Under the pieces are notes generated by a model. The model did no database searches. It had not been told where the DNA came from and saw only the letters and a list, made by a program, of their open reading frames with translations. Shown one piece after another: positions 18,154 through 26,096 of a DNA stretch of 64,000 nt. Where the stretch lies: contig NZ_OX636706.1 in the NCBI RefSeq assembly GCF_951793255.1, forward strand, positions 248,001-312,000, written 5' to 3'. A program made the translations under genes and the position numbers. This DNA is from Desulfovibrio piger (GTDB lineage Bacteria > Desulfobacterota > Desulfovibrionia > Desulfovibrionales > Desulfovibrionaceae). Numbering within the stretch: position 1 is the first letter of the stretch; every line of letters starts with the position of its first letter.

Positions 18154-18816
18154 TCACGCGCCCTGCCCTGCCAGCTTTTGGACCATCTCCTGCCCCATGA
18201 CGAAGGCCTGACGGCACTCCTGCGGGAACTGCTCCTCGCGCCGACGCCGCTTGTCCGCCTCGGAAAAACGGTCGGCCACATATCTGGCATAGTCGTCGAA
18301 CTGCCAGGTGTCGGTCACATACAGGACGGAGGGCGTGCTGAAGATGCGCCCCAGATAACCATCCATGACGGCCAGGGTCTCGGGATAGCCGTGCTGCCGC
18401 ATGGTCTCCGCATCCACGTTCATGGTGTAGATGCAGGCCATCGCCAGACGGCGGGGCGCGATGGTGCTGCGCCGGCGGTCATAGACCAGATAGGGGAAGC
18501 ACAGACGTTCCTGGAACGAACGCATGGCGCCCGTCACGTTGCCGAAATAGACGGGACTGCCCAGGGCCAGCCCATCGGCCTTTTCCAGCGCGGCCAGCAC
18601 GGGCGAAAGGTCGTCCTTCAGGGCGCAGTGCCCGTACGAGGCCCCGCCCCGGAGCTTGCAGGCGAAACAGCTGCGACAGCCGGAGGCCTGAAGATCATAA
18701 AGAAGGATCAGCTCCGTGTCCGCCCCGGCGCTGCGGGCCCCTTCCAGAAAGTGTTCCAGCACCGTGGCCGTATTGCCCTTTTTGCGCGGGCTGCCGTTGA
18801 CGGCGAATATCTTCAT
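18154..18816 (-). CDS. Iron-sulfur flavoprotein / NAD(P)H-dependent FMN reductase family protein
   Basis: A 220-residue flavodoxin-fold protein. The FMN phosphate loop is the N-terminal FAVNGSPRKKGNTATVLEHF. LGSPVYFGNVTGAMRSFQER is the second flavin-binding segment. A Cys group CRSCFACKLRGGASYGHC (residues 48-65) matches the compact cluster motif of archaeal-type iron-sulfur flavoproteins, so it may carry a [4Fe-4S] centre. The C-terminus is helical and basic. It lies 17 bases after the MFS gene in one operon, which suggests a redox reaction on the compound the transporter moves (inference). Confidence 0.85.
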   Translation of the reverse strand: MKIFAVNGSPRKKGNTATVLEHFLEGARSAGADTELILLYDLQASGCRSCFACKLRGGASYGHCALKDDLSPVLAALEKADGLALGSPVYFGNVTGAMRSFQERLCFPYLVYDRRRSTIAPRRLAMACIYTMNVDAETMRQHGYPETLAVMDGYLGRIFSTPSVLYVTDTWQFDDYARYVADRFSEADKRRRREEQFPQECRQAFVMGQEMVQKLAGQGA

Positions 18817-18833
18817 GGCATCGTGCCTCCGGT

Positions 18834-20222
18834 TCAGGCGGCCTTGGCGCCGCTGCTGTTGCGGGCCAGGGTACAGCCCACGGCCAGCAGGCTCAGGATA
18901 CCGAACAGCACCATATCCACCTGCATGCAGTGCAGGAAGGCGTCGATATTGTCCTTGCCCACCGGCTCATGGCCCAGAAAAATACTCAGGGTCAGGGTGA
19001 TGATGGTCAGGTTGCCCAGCATGCCGGCCGTACGCACCGTGCCCACCAGCCCGGAAGCCTGTCCCACCCGCTGCGGCCCGGCCGCTTCGAGGATGATGGT
19101 GGTGTTGGGCAGGGCAAAGATGCTGGCCCCGGCACCAATGAAGCACTGGGCCCCCACGATGATCCAGAGCGAGGAATCCATGTCGAGAAAAGCGGCACTC
19201 AGCAGGCCCAGCCCGCAGAGCACCGTCCCGGCGGTGCTGATGAGACCCTGGTCATAACGGTCGCAAAGACGGGCGGCCAGCGGACTGGCCAGGGACTGCA
19301 CGGCGGCCTGCAGGGCCAGCATCAGACCGGCCCCCTGCACGCTGAAGCCCCGCCCCACCTGCAGGTAGAGGCTGAAGAAAAAGACCATGCCGAAAAAGGA
19401 GCAGTAGTTGACGAAGGCCGCCACCAGCGACAGGCTGAGGACCCTGTTCCTGCGCAGCAGGCGCACGTCCACCATGGGGAAGGGACTGCGCAGCTCCCGC
19501 CAGACGAAACAGGCCAGCAGCACGAGACAGAGCAGGAAGAGCCCGCCGCCCAGCAGATGATCGTCCGCGATACAGGACGCGCCAAAGGTCAGGGCCGCCA
19601 TGGCCCCGCCATAGAGCAGACAGCCCGGCACGTCGAAGGGCTCCTTGTCGGCGGTGCGCCACTCCAGGGGGACCCGGAAGATCATGATGCACATGGCGGC
19701 CAGCGCGGCCAGGCCCGTGCCCCAGAACAGCCAGCGCCAGCCCAGCCAGCCGGCCACCAGACCGCCCACCGGCGGCCCGCAGGCGATGCCCGCATAAACG
19801 GCCACGCCGCTGAGGCCAAGATAGCTGGCCCGCATCTCCTTGGGCGCGGCGGACGCCAGCAGGGCCAGGCTGGACGAACTCAGCATGGCGGCCCCCATGC
19901 CCTGGAACAGGCGCAGGCCGATGAAGACGTCGATATGAGGGATGAAACCCAGCACCAGAGCCAGCACACTGAACAGGCTCAGGCCAAAAAGGAAGACCCG
20001 GCGCCGTCCGTAGATATCCCCCAGGGTGCCTCCGGCCAGCTGGAACACGACCAGCCCCAGCGTATAGACGGCCCCCAGCAGACTGAGTTCACGGGCACTG
20101 GCCCCCAGGCTTTCCCCCAGGGGCGGCAGGACGGCGTTGACCCCGGCCACCATGAACGGCATGAAAAACTGCGCCGCGCAGACGGCCAGCAACAACCAGC
20201 GATGTTCTTTTGCGATGCTCAT
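18834..20222 (-). CDS. MFS drug/metabolite exporter, DHA2 (14-helix) type
   Basis: A 462-residue inner-membrane transporter. The start MSIAKEHRWLLLAVCAAQFF is ATG 20222; the longer frame runs through the metF terminator. The motif GGTLGDIYGRRRVFLFGLSL after helix 2 is the MFS A-motif (GX3DXXGRR). The helix count and the two extra central helices (FDVPGCLLYGGAMAALTFGA) fit EmrB/QacA-type proton antiporters. It is the first gene of an operon with the flavoprotein and the unknown protein. The substrate is unknown. Confidence 0.9.
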   Translation of the reverse strand: MSIAKEHRWLLLAVCAAQFFMPFMVAGVNAVLPPLGESLGASARELSLLGAVYTLGLVVFQLAGGTLGDIYGRRRVFLFGLSLFSVLALVLGFIPHIDVFIGLRLFQGMGAAMLSSSSLALLASAAPKEMRASYLGLSGVAVYAGIACGPPVGGLVAGWLGWRWLFWGTGLAALAAMCIMIFRVPLEWRTADKEPFDVPGCLLYGGAMAALTFGASCIADDHLLGGGLFLLCLVLLACFVWRELRSPFPMVDVRLLRRNRVLSLSLVAAFVNYCSFFGMVFFFSLYLQVGRGFSVQGAGLMLALQAAVQSLASPLAARLCDRYDQGLISTAGTVLCGLGLLSAAFLDMDSSLWIIVGAQCFIGAGASIFALPNTTIILEAAGPQRVGQASGLVGTVRTAGMLGNLTIITLTLSIFLGHEPVGKDNIDAFLHCMQVDMVLFGILSLLAVGCTLARNSSGAKAA

Positions 20223-20420
20223 GGACAACCCTAAAACCGGAGGCCGGGGGTGGTCAACCGGATGTGAAATCGTGAAAAAAAGAACAGTTACGGTGAGAAA
20301 TGATCGCCTCCGTACAGGGCACAAGACGTCGGCCCGGGGCCGGGCCATGCCCGCAGCAGCGACGCAGGCGGTGCCGGTCCGGAGCTCGGCCCCCCTGCGG
20401 AGGCGTATCGGGATGCGACG

Positions 20421-20457
20421 AAAAAACGGGAAGGACACTTGGCCCTTCCCGTTTTTT
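20421..20457 (-). terminator. Terminator of metF (works in both directions)
   Basis: A 14-bp stem (AAAAAACGGGAAGG at 20421-20434 with CCTTCCCGTTTTTT at 20444-20457), 9-base loop, T-runs on both strands. Confidence 0.88.
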
Positions 20458-20522
20458 CAGGGAGCCGCGCGGTCCCGGCAGCTCCCGTCATCATTCATGT
20501 TCTCCCCCACCGGGGAAGCGGC

Positions 20523-21395
20523 CTACAGGCCCGCTTCTTCCACTAGGCGCAGGCACATCTCGGATTTGTTGAGGCTGTACAGATGGATGCCGGGCGCGCC
20601 GCAATCCAGCAGCTGCCGGATCTGGCGGGCGGCAAAACGCAGGCCCGCTTCGCGCACGGCCTCCACACCGCCTTCGTTGTGGGCCGCTTCCAGTTCCAGA
20701 TAGAGCTTGCCCGGAATGTTGGCCCCGCACAGCGAGAGCACGCGGCGCAGGGAATCGAAGCTCTGGATGGGCAGGATGCCCGGGATGACCGGCGTCTCCA
20801 GTCCGGCGGCGCGCAGCGAGCTGACCAGGGACTCATACTCGCGCACATCGAAGAAAAGCTGGGTGATGACGAAATCCGCTCCGGCGCGCAGCTTGTCGGC
20901 CAGATAGGCCCGGTCCGACGCGAAGGTGGCCGCATCGGGATGGGGCGCGGGATAGCCCGCCACACCGATGCCCAGGTCGGGATGCTCCGAGCGCAGGAAA
21001 CGCACGAGGTCACGGGCGTTGTGGAAATGGCCCGCGTTCCAGTCCCAGTCGCTCACACCGCGCGGCGCATCCCCGCGCAGGGCCAGCACGTTGTGGACCC
21101 CGGCAGCGCGCAGATGGCTCACAAAATCGCTGATGGCCTGCGGCTCGGCGCCCACACAGGTCAGGTGCGCCATGACGGTGAAGCCCCGCCGGGCCAGCTC
21201 CGCCGTGACGTTCAGCGTGTTCTGCTGTTTGCCGCCCCCCGCACCGTAGGTGACGGAGAGGAAAAGGGGATCGATCGAGCGCAGGCGCTCCACGGTCTCG
21301 TAGAACTCCGGCAGATGACTTTCCGCGGCAGGGGGAAAAAATTCCAAAGAAACAAAAGGCTTGGTTGTCTGGCGGAGAGCCTGGGCGATCTGCAT
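20523..21395 (-). CDS. metF: 5,10-methylenetetrahydrofolate reductase
   Basis: A FAD enzyme that reduces methylene-THF to methyl-THF for methionine synthesis and, in anaerobes, for C1 flow; 290 residues, full length. Family motifs are FVSLEFFPPA at the N-terminus, LSVTYGAGGG, AHLTCVG, NVLALRGD and FVITQLFFD. AGGAG lies seven bases before the ATG. It is monocistronic, with a promoter that contains a palindromic operator (21446-21481), and ends at a strong terminator. The NAD(P)H-dependent or ferredoxin-dependent mode cannot be told from the sequence. Confidence 0.95.
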   Translation of the reverse strand: MQIAQALRQTTKPFVSLEFFPPAAESHLPEFYETVERLRSIDPLFLSVTYGAGGGKQQNTLNVTAELARRGFTVMAHLTCVGAEPQAISDFVSHLRAAGVHNVLALRGDAPRGVSDWDWNAGHFHNARDLVRFLRSEHPDLGIGVAGYPAPHPDAATFASDRAYLADKLRAGADFVITQLFFDVREYESLVSSLRAAGLETPVIPGILPIQSFDSLRRVLSLCGANIPGKLYLELEAAHNEGGVEAVREAGLRFAARQIRQLLDCGAPGIHLYSLNKSEMCLRLVEEAGL

Positions 21396-21445
21396 GACAA
21401 AACTCCTGGGAACTGTGAATCAGAAAAAACGGTTTCGATGTCCTC

Positions 21446-21481
21446 AACTATATCAATATAACTTGATAAGTCAATATAGTT
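21446..21481 (-). promoter_or_regulatory. metF promoter with a nested palindromic operator
   Basis: On the minus strand TTGACT (21474-21469), a 16-base spacer and TATAGT (21452-21447) form the promoter. TATCAA-N6-TTGATA (21451-21468) fills the spacer, and outer arms AACTATAT and ATATAGTT (21446-21453 and 21474-21481) enclose it. A dimeric repressor here would block RNA polymerase. A methionine-pathway regulator such as SahR of this lineage is a candidate; its known motif was not compared. Confidence 0.65.
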
Positions 21482-21511
21482 TACCCACCCCTTCCCGCCA
21501 GAGCCTGATGC

Positions 21512-22711
21512 TTGCCAAAAAAACAAGGGCGCTCTATGTCAGCAGGTATGGACGCTTCGGTCGCACCCGCTTTTTGTCATCCCGCCTTCCCTGCCGGTCT
21601 GCTCCGCCGCAGGCAGCACGGCCTTCTTGCCTGCTGTCTTCGCTCGCTCTACCTGCTGCTCTGCCTGCTGGTCTTCTGCCCTGCCGAAGCCGGAGCGGAA
21701 GGGGACCTTCCGCCTGCCCCCCCTGCGCCTTCCCTGAGTCTGGAACTGGAACAGCTCGACCTTTCCGGCCTGCCCGGCCTGCCCCCGTTGCCCGCCGAGG
21801 ATGAAGTCCTGCCTGCGGCAGCCACCCAGGCCCTGCCGCTCCCGGACGAGGCCCCGGCAGCGGACGCCGGCGCCGAGGCCGATGCGGCCCTGCCGGAAGC
21901 CCCCCGCTGGAACGCCCTGGAAGAGGGGCTCGAATATGCGGAGTTCTCCCTGCAATCCGAAGCCGGGCAGCAGGCCTCTTTGACCGTCCTGCGTATCGAC
22001 CCGGAATTGTTCGACTTCCGCCTCTATGCCAGCGCGGCCCACAAGCATCCGGCCCTGACCCTTGGCCAGTGGGCCGACAGCCATGATCTGGTGGCCGCCA
22101 TCAATGCCAGCATGTATCTTCCCGACGGCGTCACCAGCACGGGCTACATGCGCCAGGACGACTACATCAACAACAAGCGCCTGGTCCGCCGCTTCGGCGC
22201 CTTCTTCGTGGCCGGTCCCCGCCAGGAGGGCCTGCCCCGCGCCGACATCCTGACCCGCGAGGATCCCCAGTGGCAGGAACTGCTGGAGCAATATCGCCTG
22301 GTCATCCAGAACTACCGCATGATCAATGACGAGCGCCGCATCCTCTGGTCTCCCGGCGGCCCCCTGTACGCCATCTCGGCAGTGGCCGAGGACGGGGCGG
22401 GCAAGATCCTCTTCCTGCACTGCCGCGAACCGCTGGAAGCCTACAGCTTTGCCCACGCCCTGCTCCACCTGCCGCTGGATGTCCGTACCGTCATGTATGT
22501 GGAGGGCGGCATGCAGGCCGGGCTGGTGATCCGCTCCCCCGGGCTGCATCAGGAGCTGCGCGGACGGCACCTGGCCGATTTCTGGGTCACGGGCAATGTG
22601 CGGGCCCAGCTGCCCAATGTGCTGGGCATCCGTCGTCGGCATGCCCCGGCCCTGCCGGACTGTCCCACCATGCTCCAGCAGACGTCCGTCCCCGCCGCTG
22701 CCGCCGAATGA
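21512..22711 (+). CDS. Exported NAGPA-domain (phosphodiester glycosidase family) protein
   Basis: A 399-residue frame. The true start may be 21512, 21536 or 21548, since no ribosome site decides. A hydrophobic export segment (SLYLLLCLLVFCPAEAGAEG) is followed by a Pro/Ala/Glu-rich linker to about residue 125. The C-terminal domain has DFRLYASAAHKHPALTLGQW, INASMYLPDGVTSTGYMRQD and MYVEGGMQAGLVIRSPGLHQ, a pattern of the NAGPA-like domain also found in bacterial exopolysaccharide and spore proteins. It probably acts on a periplasmic glycan. It stands alone, with metF diverging on the left and IS200 copy 2 on the right. Confidence 0.75.
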   Translation: MPKKQGRSMSAGMDASVAPAFCHPAFPAGLLRRRQHGLLACCLRSLYLLLCLLVFCPAEAGAEGDLPPAPPAPSLSLELEQLDLSGLPGLPPLPAEDEVLPAAATQALPLPDEAPAADAGAEADAALPEAPRWNALEEGLEYAEFSLQSEAGQQASLTVLRIDPELFDFRLYASAAHKHPALTLGQWADSHDLVAAINASMYLPDGVTSTGYMRQDDYINNKRLVRRFGAFFVAGPRQEGLPRADILTREDPQWQELLEQYRLVIQNYRMINDERRILWSPGGPLYAISAVAEDGAGKILFLHCREPLEAYSFAHALLHLPLDVRTVMYVEGGMQAGLVIRSPGLHQELRGRHLADFWVTGNVRAQLPNVLGIRRRHAPALPDCPTMLQQTSVPAAAAE

Positions 22712-22774
22712 TGGCGGAACACGCCAGATATACAGACTTTTTTTCTCTGCATCCTTTGGGCCAGGGCGGGAAAG

Positions 22775-22798
22775 AGTTTTGTGAAAAACTTCTTTATT
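22775..22798 (+). terminator. Weak A/T hairpin, possible terminator beside the IS target
   Basis: AGTTTT (22775-22780), loop GTGA and AAAACT (22785-22790) are followed by TCTTTATT. The IS200 copy 2 begins right after this T-rich tract. Confidence 0.35.
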
Positions 22799-22870
22799 GT
22801 CCCACTCAGGGAGGGGTAAAACCCCCACCTTTAGGTGGCGGCTTTAGCGTTTCTTTTGTAGTCTGTGGGC

Positions 22871-23299
22871 ATGAGCAATTATCGTAAAGGCTCCCACAGT
22901 GTTTTTTCAATTCACCTGCACCTGGTCTGGATAACCAAGTACAGGAAAAAGATTTTGTCAGGCGACATCGCCCAGAGAGCCAGGTCGCTGATACGCGGCA
23001 TCTGTGAAAAGCATCAGGTGGAAATTCTCAAAGGACATATAGCACCCGACCATATCCATCTTTTCGTTTCGATTTCACCAAGCCTTGCTGTGAGCAAGTT
23101 GATGCAACAACTGAAAGGCCGAACCGCGCATGCCATGATAAATGAATTTCCATTGTTGCGCCGCCAGTACTGGGGACGTCATATGTGGGCGCGTGGCTAT
23201 TTCTGTTGCAGCAGTGGCAATGTGACCGATGAGGTCATTAAGCAATACATCACGCAACAGGAAGATGCAGATGAAACCTTCCGAATTGAGGGGGAATGA
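22871..23299 (+). CDS. tnpA: IS200-type Y1 (HUH) transposase, copy 2
   Basis: Identical protein to copies 1 and 3, with intact HUH (PDHIHLFVSI) and catalytic Tyr (VIKQYITQQ). ATG 22871 begins MSNYRKGSHSVF; an in-frame GTG lies six bases earlier. No disruption, so the element is probably active. Confidence 0.95.
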   Translation: MSNYRKGSHSVFSIHLHLVWITKYRKKILSGDIAQRARSLIRGICEKHQVEILKGHIAPDHIHLFVSISPSLAVSKLMQQLKGRTAHAMINEFPLLRRQYWGRHMWARGYFCCSSGNVTDEVIKQYITQQEDADETFRIEGE

Positions 23300-23305
23300 C
23301 TTCAG

Positions 23306-23387
23306 CCTGCTTCAGCAGGGGCCATACCGGCTTTAGCCGGAACGCGACTTTAGTCGCCACGGTGAATCCACCGGCTTTAGCCGGTGG
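23306..23387 (+). repeat. Array of four stem-loops with TTTA/TTCA loops at the IS200 distal end
   Basis: CCTGC-TTCA-GCAGG (23306-23319), CCGGC-TTTA-GCCGG (23327-23340), GCGAC-TTTA-GTCGC (23344-23357) and CCACCGGC-TTTA-GCCGGTGG (23368-23387). A fifth, CCACC-TTTA-GGTGG (22825-22838), lies near the other end. Stem sequences differ while the loop closed by C-G is kept, so structure rather than sequence is conserved. Subterminal hairpins are the transposase recognition sites in this family. The same arrays occur in copies 1 and 3. Confidence 0.85.
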
Positions 23388-23485
23388 AGTGTTCAATAAG
23401 AAAAATTACTATTATGGTCGGAAAACCTCTTTACAGCGGGGCCGTCTTGGTTCAAAGTAGCCTCGTCGGAAGGAGTTCCGGCAAC

Positions 23486-23554
23486 ATGCAACCACCGATC
23501 CCAACTGTCCGGCTGCGGACAAAGGTAGACAAATATCATGCCGAATCAGCTTGA
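23486..23554 (+). other. Possible leader ORF overlapping the desulfoferrodoxin start
   Basis: AAGGAG at 23470-23475 precedes ATG 23486 by ten bases. The 22-residue frame ([20 protein letters not shown]...) stops at 23554, inside the dfx coding region. dfx itself has only a distant AAAGG, so coupling through this frame is possible. Purely a sequence observation. Confidence 0.2.
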
Positions 23555-23918
23555 AGTTTATAAGTGCACCCATTGCGGCAATATCGTTGAAGTCATCCAC
23601 GGCGGCGGCGCCAGCCTGGTCTGCTGTGGCGAGAACATGAAGCTCATGAAGGAAGGCTCCACCGACGGCGCCATGGAAAAGCACGTGCCCGTGATCGAAA
23701 AGATCGAAGGCGGTTACAAGGTGACCGTGGGCAGCGTGGCCCATCCCATGGACGAGAACCACTACATCGAGTGGATCGAACTGCTGGCCGACAACCAGAG
23801 CCTGACCTGTTTCCTGAAGCCGGGCGACAAGCCTGAAGCGGTGTTCAAGACCGACGCCGAAAAGGTCACTGCCCGCGAATACTGCAACCTTCACGGCCAC
23901 TGGAAGGCCGAAAACTAG
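23538..23918 (+). CDS. dfx: Desulfoferrodoxin (2Fe superoxide reductase)
   Basis: Reduces superoxide to peroxide without making oxygen, the anaerobe's alternative to superoxide dismutase; 126 residues. Centre I (rubredoxin-like Fe) ligands are Cys10, Cys13, Cys29 and Cys30. Centre II ligands are His49, His69, His75, Cys116 and His119, all present, with the Glu47-Lys48 loop conserved. It is followed directly by rubredoxin, its likely electron donor, and by roo. This gene order is known from Desulfovibrio vulgaris. IS200 copy 2 lies 140 bases upstream. Confidence 0.98.
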   Translation: MPNQLEVYKCTHCGNIVEVIHGGGASLVCCGENMKLMKEGSTDGAMEKHVPVIEKIEGGYKVTVGSVAHPMDENHYIEWIELLADNQSLTCFLKPGDKPEAVFKTDAEKVTAREYCNLHGHWKAEN

Positions 23919-23937
23919 GCTCATAAGGAGAGACACC

Positions 23938-24072
23938 ATGAAATACGTTTGCAGCGTGTGCGGTTACGAATACGATCCCGCCGAAAACGACAACGTGCCC
24001 TTCGACCAGCTGCCTGATGACTGGACCTGCCCCGTCTGTGGCGTGAGCAAGGATCAGTTCGAACAGGCCTAA
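23938..24072 (+). CDS. rub: Rubredoxin, short 44-residue form
   Basis: An Fe(Cys)4 electron carrier for desulfoferrodoxin and the oxygen reductase Roo. The sequence starts [20 protein letters not shown], with metal ligands Cys5, Cys8, Cys31 and Cys34. Common rubredoxins have 52-53 residues; the central loop here is shortened as in the 45-residue rubredoxin of D. desulfuricans. AAGGAG precedes the ATG. It lies 19 bases after dfx. Confidence 0.97.
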   Translation: MKYVCSVCGYEYDPAENDNVPFDQLPDDWTCPVCGVSKDQFEQA

Positions 24073-24095
24073 GCCCTGTTTCTTCCGCTCTTTCC

Positions 24096-24130
24096 GCCTG
24101 CCCTGCCGCCCTGCGGCAGGGCAGGCTCGT
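24096..24130 (+). terminator. Hairpin between rub and roo (partial terminator)
   Basis: A 14-bp perfect stem (24096-24109 with 24113-24126) and three-base loop are followed by TCGTTT. The T-tract is poor, so it may only reduce read-through into roo or protect the dfx-rub mRNA. Confidence 0.55.
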
Positions 24131-24185
24131 TTATGCCCTTTGCGGCATCCTGACCGCGAACACTATCCCCTAATGGAGAATTTTC

Positions 24186-25391
24186 ATGCAGCCCGTTGAA
24201 ATCAAAAAAGATATTTTCTGGGTCGGTTGCGTGGACTACGATCACCGTGACTTCCACGGCTATTCCCGCTCCCCCGAAGGTTCCACCTACAATGCCTACC
24301 TGATCCGCGACGAAAAGAACGTCCTGATGGATACCGTGTATCCCGGCTGGGCCGGCAACATGCTGTGCCGCATCGCCAAGATCATGGATCCTGAAAAGAT
24401 CGACTACATCGTCTGCAACCACATGGAACCCGACCACGCCGGCAGCCTGGCCGAAGTGGTGGCCCGCGTGAAGCCCGAAAAGATCTTCGTCTCCACCCTG
24501 GGCTACAAGTCCATGCAGGGCTACTTCGACTGCAAGGACTGGCCCATCGAAGTGGTCAAGAGCGGCGACAAGCTGAACATCGGCAAGCGCAACATCATCT
24601 TCCAGGAGACCCGCATGCTGCACTGGCCCGACAGCATGGTCTCCTACATCCCCGAAGACAAGCTGCTCATCAGCAACGACGCCTTCGGCCAGAACATCGC
24701 CACCAGCTACCGCTATGCCGATGAGCACGACCAGGGCGACTTCGTGCGCGCCATCAAGGAATACTACTACAACATCGTGCTGCCCTACTCTCCCCAGGTG
24801 CTGAAGACCCTGCCCATCGTGGAGAGCCTGGACATCGACATGATCGCCCCTGACCACGGCCTGATCCACCGCGGCGAAAAGTCCGTGAAGTTCATCGTGG
24901 ACATGTACCGCCAGATGGCCGAACAGAAGCCCCAGCAGCGCGCCATGGTGATCTACGACACCATGTGGCATTCCACCGAAAAGATGGCCTATGCCGTGTG
25001 CAGCGGTCTGGAAGAAGTGGGCGTGCCCACCCGCCTGATGTCCGTGAAGAGCAACCATCACAGCGAGATCATGACCGAACTGGCCAATTGCGGCGCCGTG
25101 ATCGCGGGCTCCCCCACCCACAACAACACCATCATGCCCCTGATGGCCTCCACCCTGACCTACATGAAGGGCCTGCGTCCCCAGAACCGCGTGGGCGGCG
25201 CTTTCGGTTCCTTCGGCTGGTCCGGTGAATCCGCCAAGGTCCTGCACGAGATGCTGGCTTCCATGGGCATGGACATGCCCGCCGATTTCGTGAAGTGCAA
25301 CTGGACCCCGCGCCACGAAGCCCTGCGCGCCTGCGTGGAACTGGGCAAGACCGTGGGCGAGGCCCTGGAGAAGAAGTGCCAGGGCGAATAA
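24186..25391 (+). CDS. roo: Rubredoxin:oxygen oxidoreductase (flavodiiron protein)
   Basis: The cytoplasmic terminal oxidase that reduces oxygen to water (and often NO to N2O) with electrons from rubredoxin; 401 residues. The N-terminal beta-lactamase-like domain holds the di-iron site with His79, Glu81, Asp83 and His84 (NHMEPDHAG), the same numbering as D. gigas ROO. The C-terminal flavodoxin domain begins VIYDTMWHSTEKMAYAVC and contains AGSPTHNNTIMPLMAS. GGAG precedes the ATG. Completes the oxygen-defence operon; a strong terminator follows. Confidence 0.97.
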   Translation: MQPVEIKKDIFWVGCVDYDHRDFHGYSRSPEGSTYNAYLIRDEKNVLMDTVYPGWAGNMLCRIAKIMDPEKIDYIVCNHMEPDHAGSLAEVVARVKPEKIFVSTLGYKSMQGYFDCKDWPIEVVKSGDKLNIGKRNIIFQETRMLHWPDSMVSYIPEDKLLISNDAFGQNIATSYRYADEHDQGDFVRAIKEYYYNIVLPYSPQVLKTLPIVESLDIDMIAPDHGLIHRGEKSVKFIVDMYRQMAEQKPQQRAMVIYDTMWHSTEKMAYAVCSGLEEVGVPTRLMSVKSNHHSEIMTELANCGAVIAGSPTHNNTIMPLMASTLTYMKGLRPQNRVGGAFGSFGWSGESAKVLHEMLASMGMDMPADFVKCNWTPRHEALRACVELGKTVGEALEKKCQGE

Positions 25392-25414
25392 GCCCGCATC
25401 CTTCCGAATGCCCT

Positions 25415-25447
25415 ACGGCGTCCCCAAACGGGGGCGCCGTTTTTTTA
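25415..25447 (+). terminator. Terminator of roo
   Basis: ACGGCGTCCCC (25415-25425) and GGGGGCGCCGT (25430-25440) pair with one mismatch and a 4-base loop, followed by seven T. Confidence 0.88.
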
Positions 25448-25826
25448 TGCCCCGCGTGAAGCGGCAAAGAGCCTCCGTCCCATCCGGCAGGCGGGCATCG
25501 CCCGGCAGCGCGACGGGCCTGGCCTGCGTCCCGTCACGGGCAGAGGCTTCCATCCCTGATGAGCGGGGCTGTCAGCTTCATCAAAAATCACCGTAAAGAC
25601 GGCAATGGGGATCGTATCAGCATTGCGCCCGTCCGCGGGGCCCGGCAAAAAAGCAGACAAGGCTCCTGCCCGTATCCAGGCATTTTTCCGGACGCATGCG
25701 CCCGGCCCGCCCTGCATGACCGGTATCCTTGCGCCACGCCTGCGCGGCTCAACAGCTTGCAGCCCCAAAACAAAAAGGCCGGAGCCTCAAGGGCCCCGGC
25801 CTCCGGTTGTCCGTTATCAAAAAATG
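25448..25826. other. Gap between roo and the TraR/DksA-like gene
   Basis: About 380 bases with no supportable gene; reading frames here lack ribosome sites. It ends with the minus-strand terminator at 25772-25801. Confidence 0.4.
25772..25801 (-). terminator. Terminator of the TraR/DksA-like gene
   Basis: On the minus strand GGCCGGGG (25801-25794) pairs with CTCCGGCC (25784-25777), one G-U pair, followed by TTTTTG. Confidence 0.75.
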
Positions 25827-26045
25827 CTAGCGTCCGCTTTCGCGTTCTTCCTGGCAGGCGCGGCACAGGCCGACGCCGGGCAGGGCCTCCAGACGCTTCT
25901 GGGGGATGGGCTCGCCGCATTCGCGGCAGCAGGCCACGCCGTCGATCCAGTCGGGACCGCCCTGGTCCATGGCAGCGCGGGCGCGGGAGAGGGCAGCTTC
26001 ACGGTCCAGACGTTCAAGTTCAGTGGCCTGGTCAAAAACATCCAT
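25827..26045 (-). CDS. TraR/DksA-family C4 zinc-finger protein (short form)
   Basis: A 72-residue protein resembling TraR, the plasmid/phage-type short DksA that enters the RNA polymerase secondary channel. The N-terminal helix is MDVFDQATELERLDREAALS. The zinc finger uses Cys40, Cys43, Cys61 and Cys64 (CRECGEPIPQ ... LCRACQ). The long coiled coil of DksA is missing, so it probably acts alone like TraR, perhaps without ppGpp. AAGGAG precedes the ATG. An 11-bp hairpin lies just upstream in the leader. Confidence 0.88.
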   Translation of the reverse strand: MDVFDQATELERLDREAALSRARAAMDQGGPDWIDGVACCRECGEPIPQKRLEALPGVGLCRACQEERESGR

Positions 26046-26067
26046 GCATCTGTCTCCTTAAAGCAAG

Positions 26068-26096
26068 CGGCAATCCCGCATGAGCCGGGATTGCCG
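26068..26096 (-). promoter_or_regulatory. Leader hairpin upstream of the TraR/DksA-like gene
   Basis: CGGCAATCCCG (26068-26078) and CGGGATTGCCG (26086-26096) form a perfect 11-bp stem with a 7-base loop, about 22 bases before the start codon and next to its ribosome site. No T-run follows on the minus strand, so an mRNA structure or protein site is more likely than a terminator. Confidence 0.5.

Larger units (their letters stand above)
22793..23397 (+). mobile_element. IS200/IS605-family element, copy 2 (605 bp)
   Basis: Same 605 bases as copies 1 and 3, reverse-oriented relative to them. TTTATT at 22793-22798 is the shared left flank (target) and GTTCAAT ends at 23397. It lies 140 bases upstream of the dfx-rub-roo operon and reads in the same direction, so it has replaced whatever lay upstream of that operon's promoter region. 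Confidence 0.93.

Noticed and set aside
23306..23387. Tandem short repeats as a CRISPR array
   Set aside because: The units are hairpins with different stems and irregular 4-10 base gaps, not identical repeats with spacers; they belong to the IS200 end.
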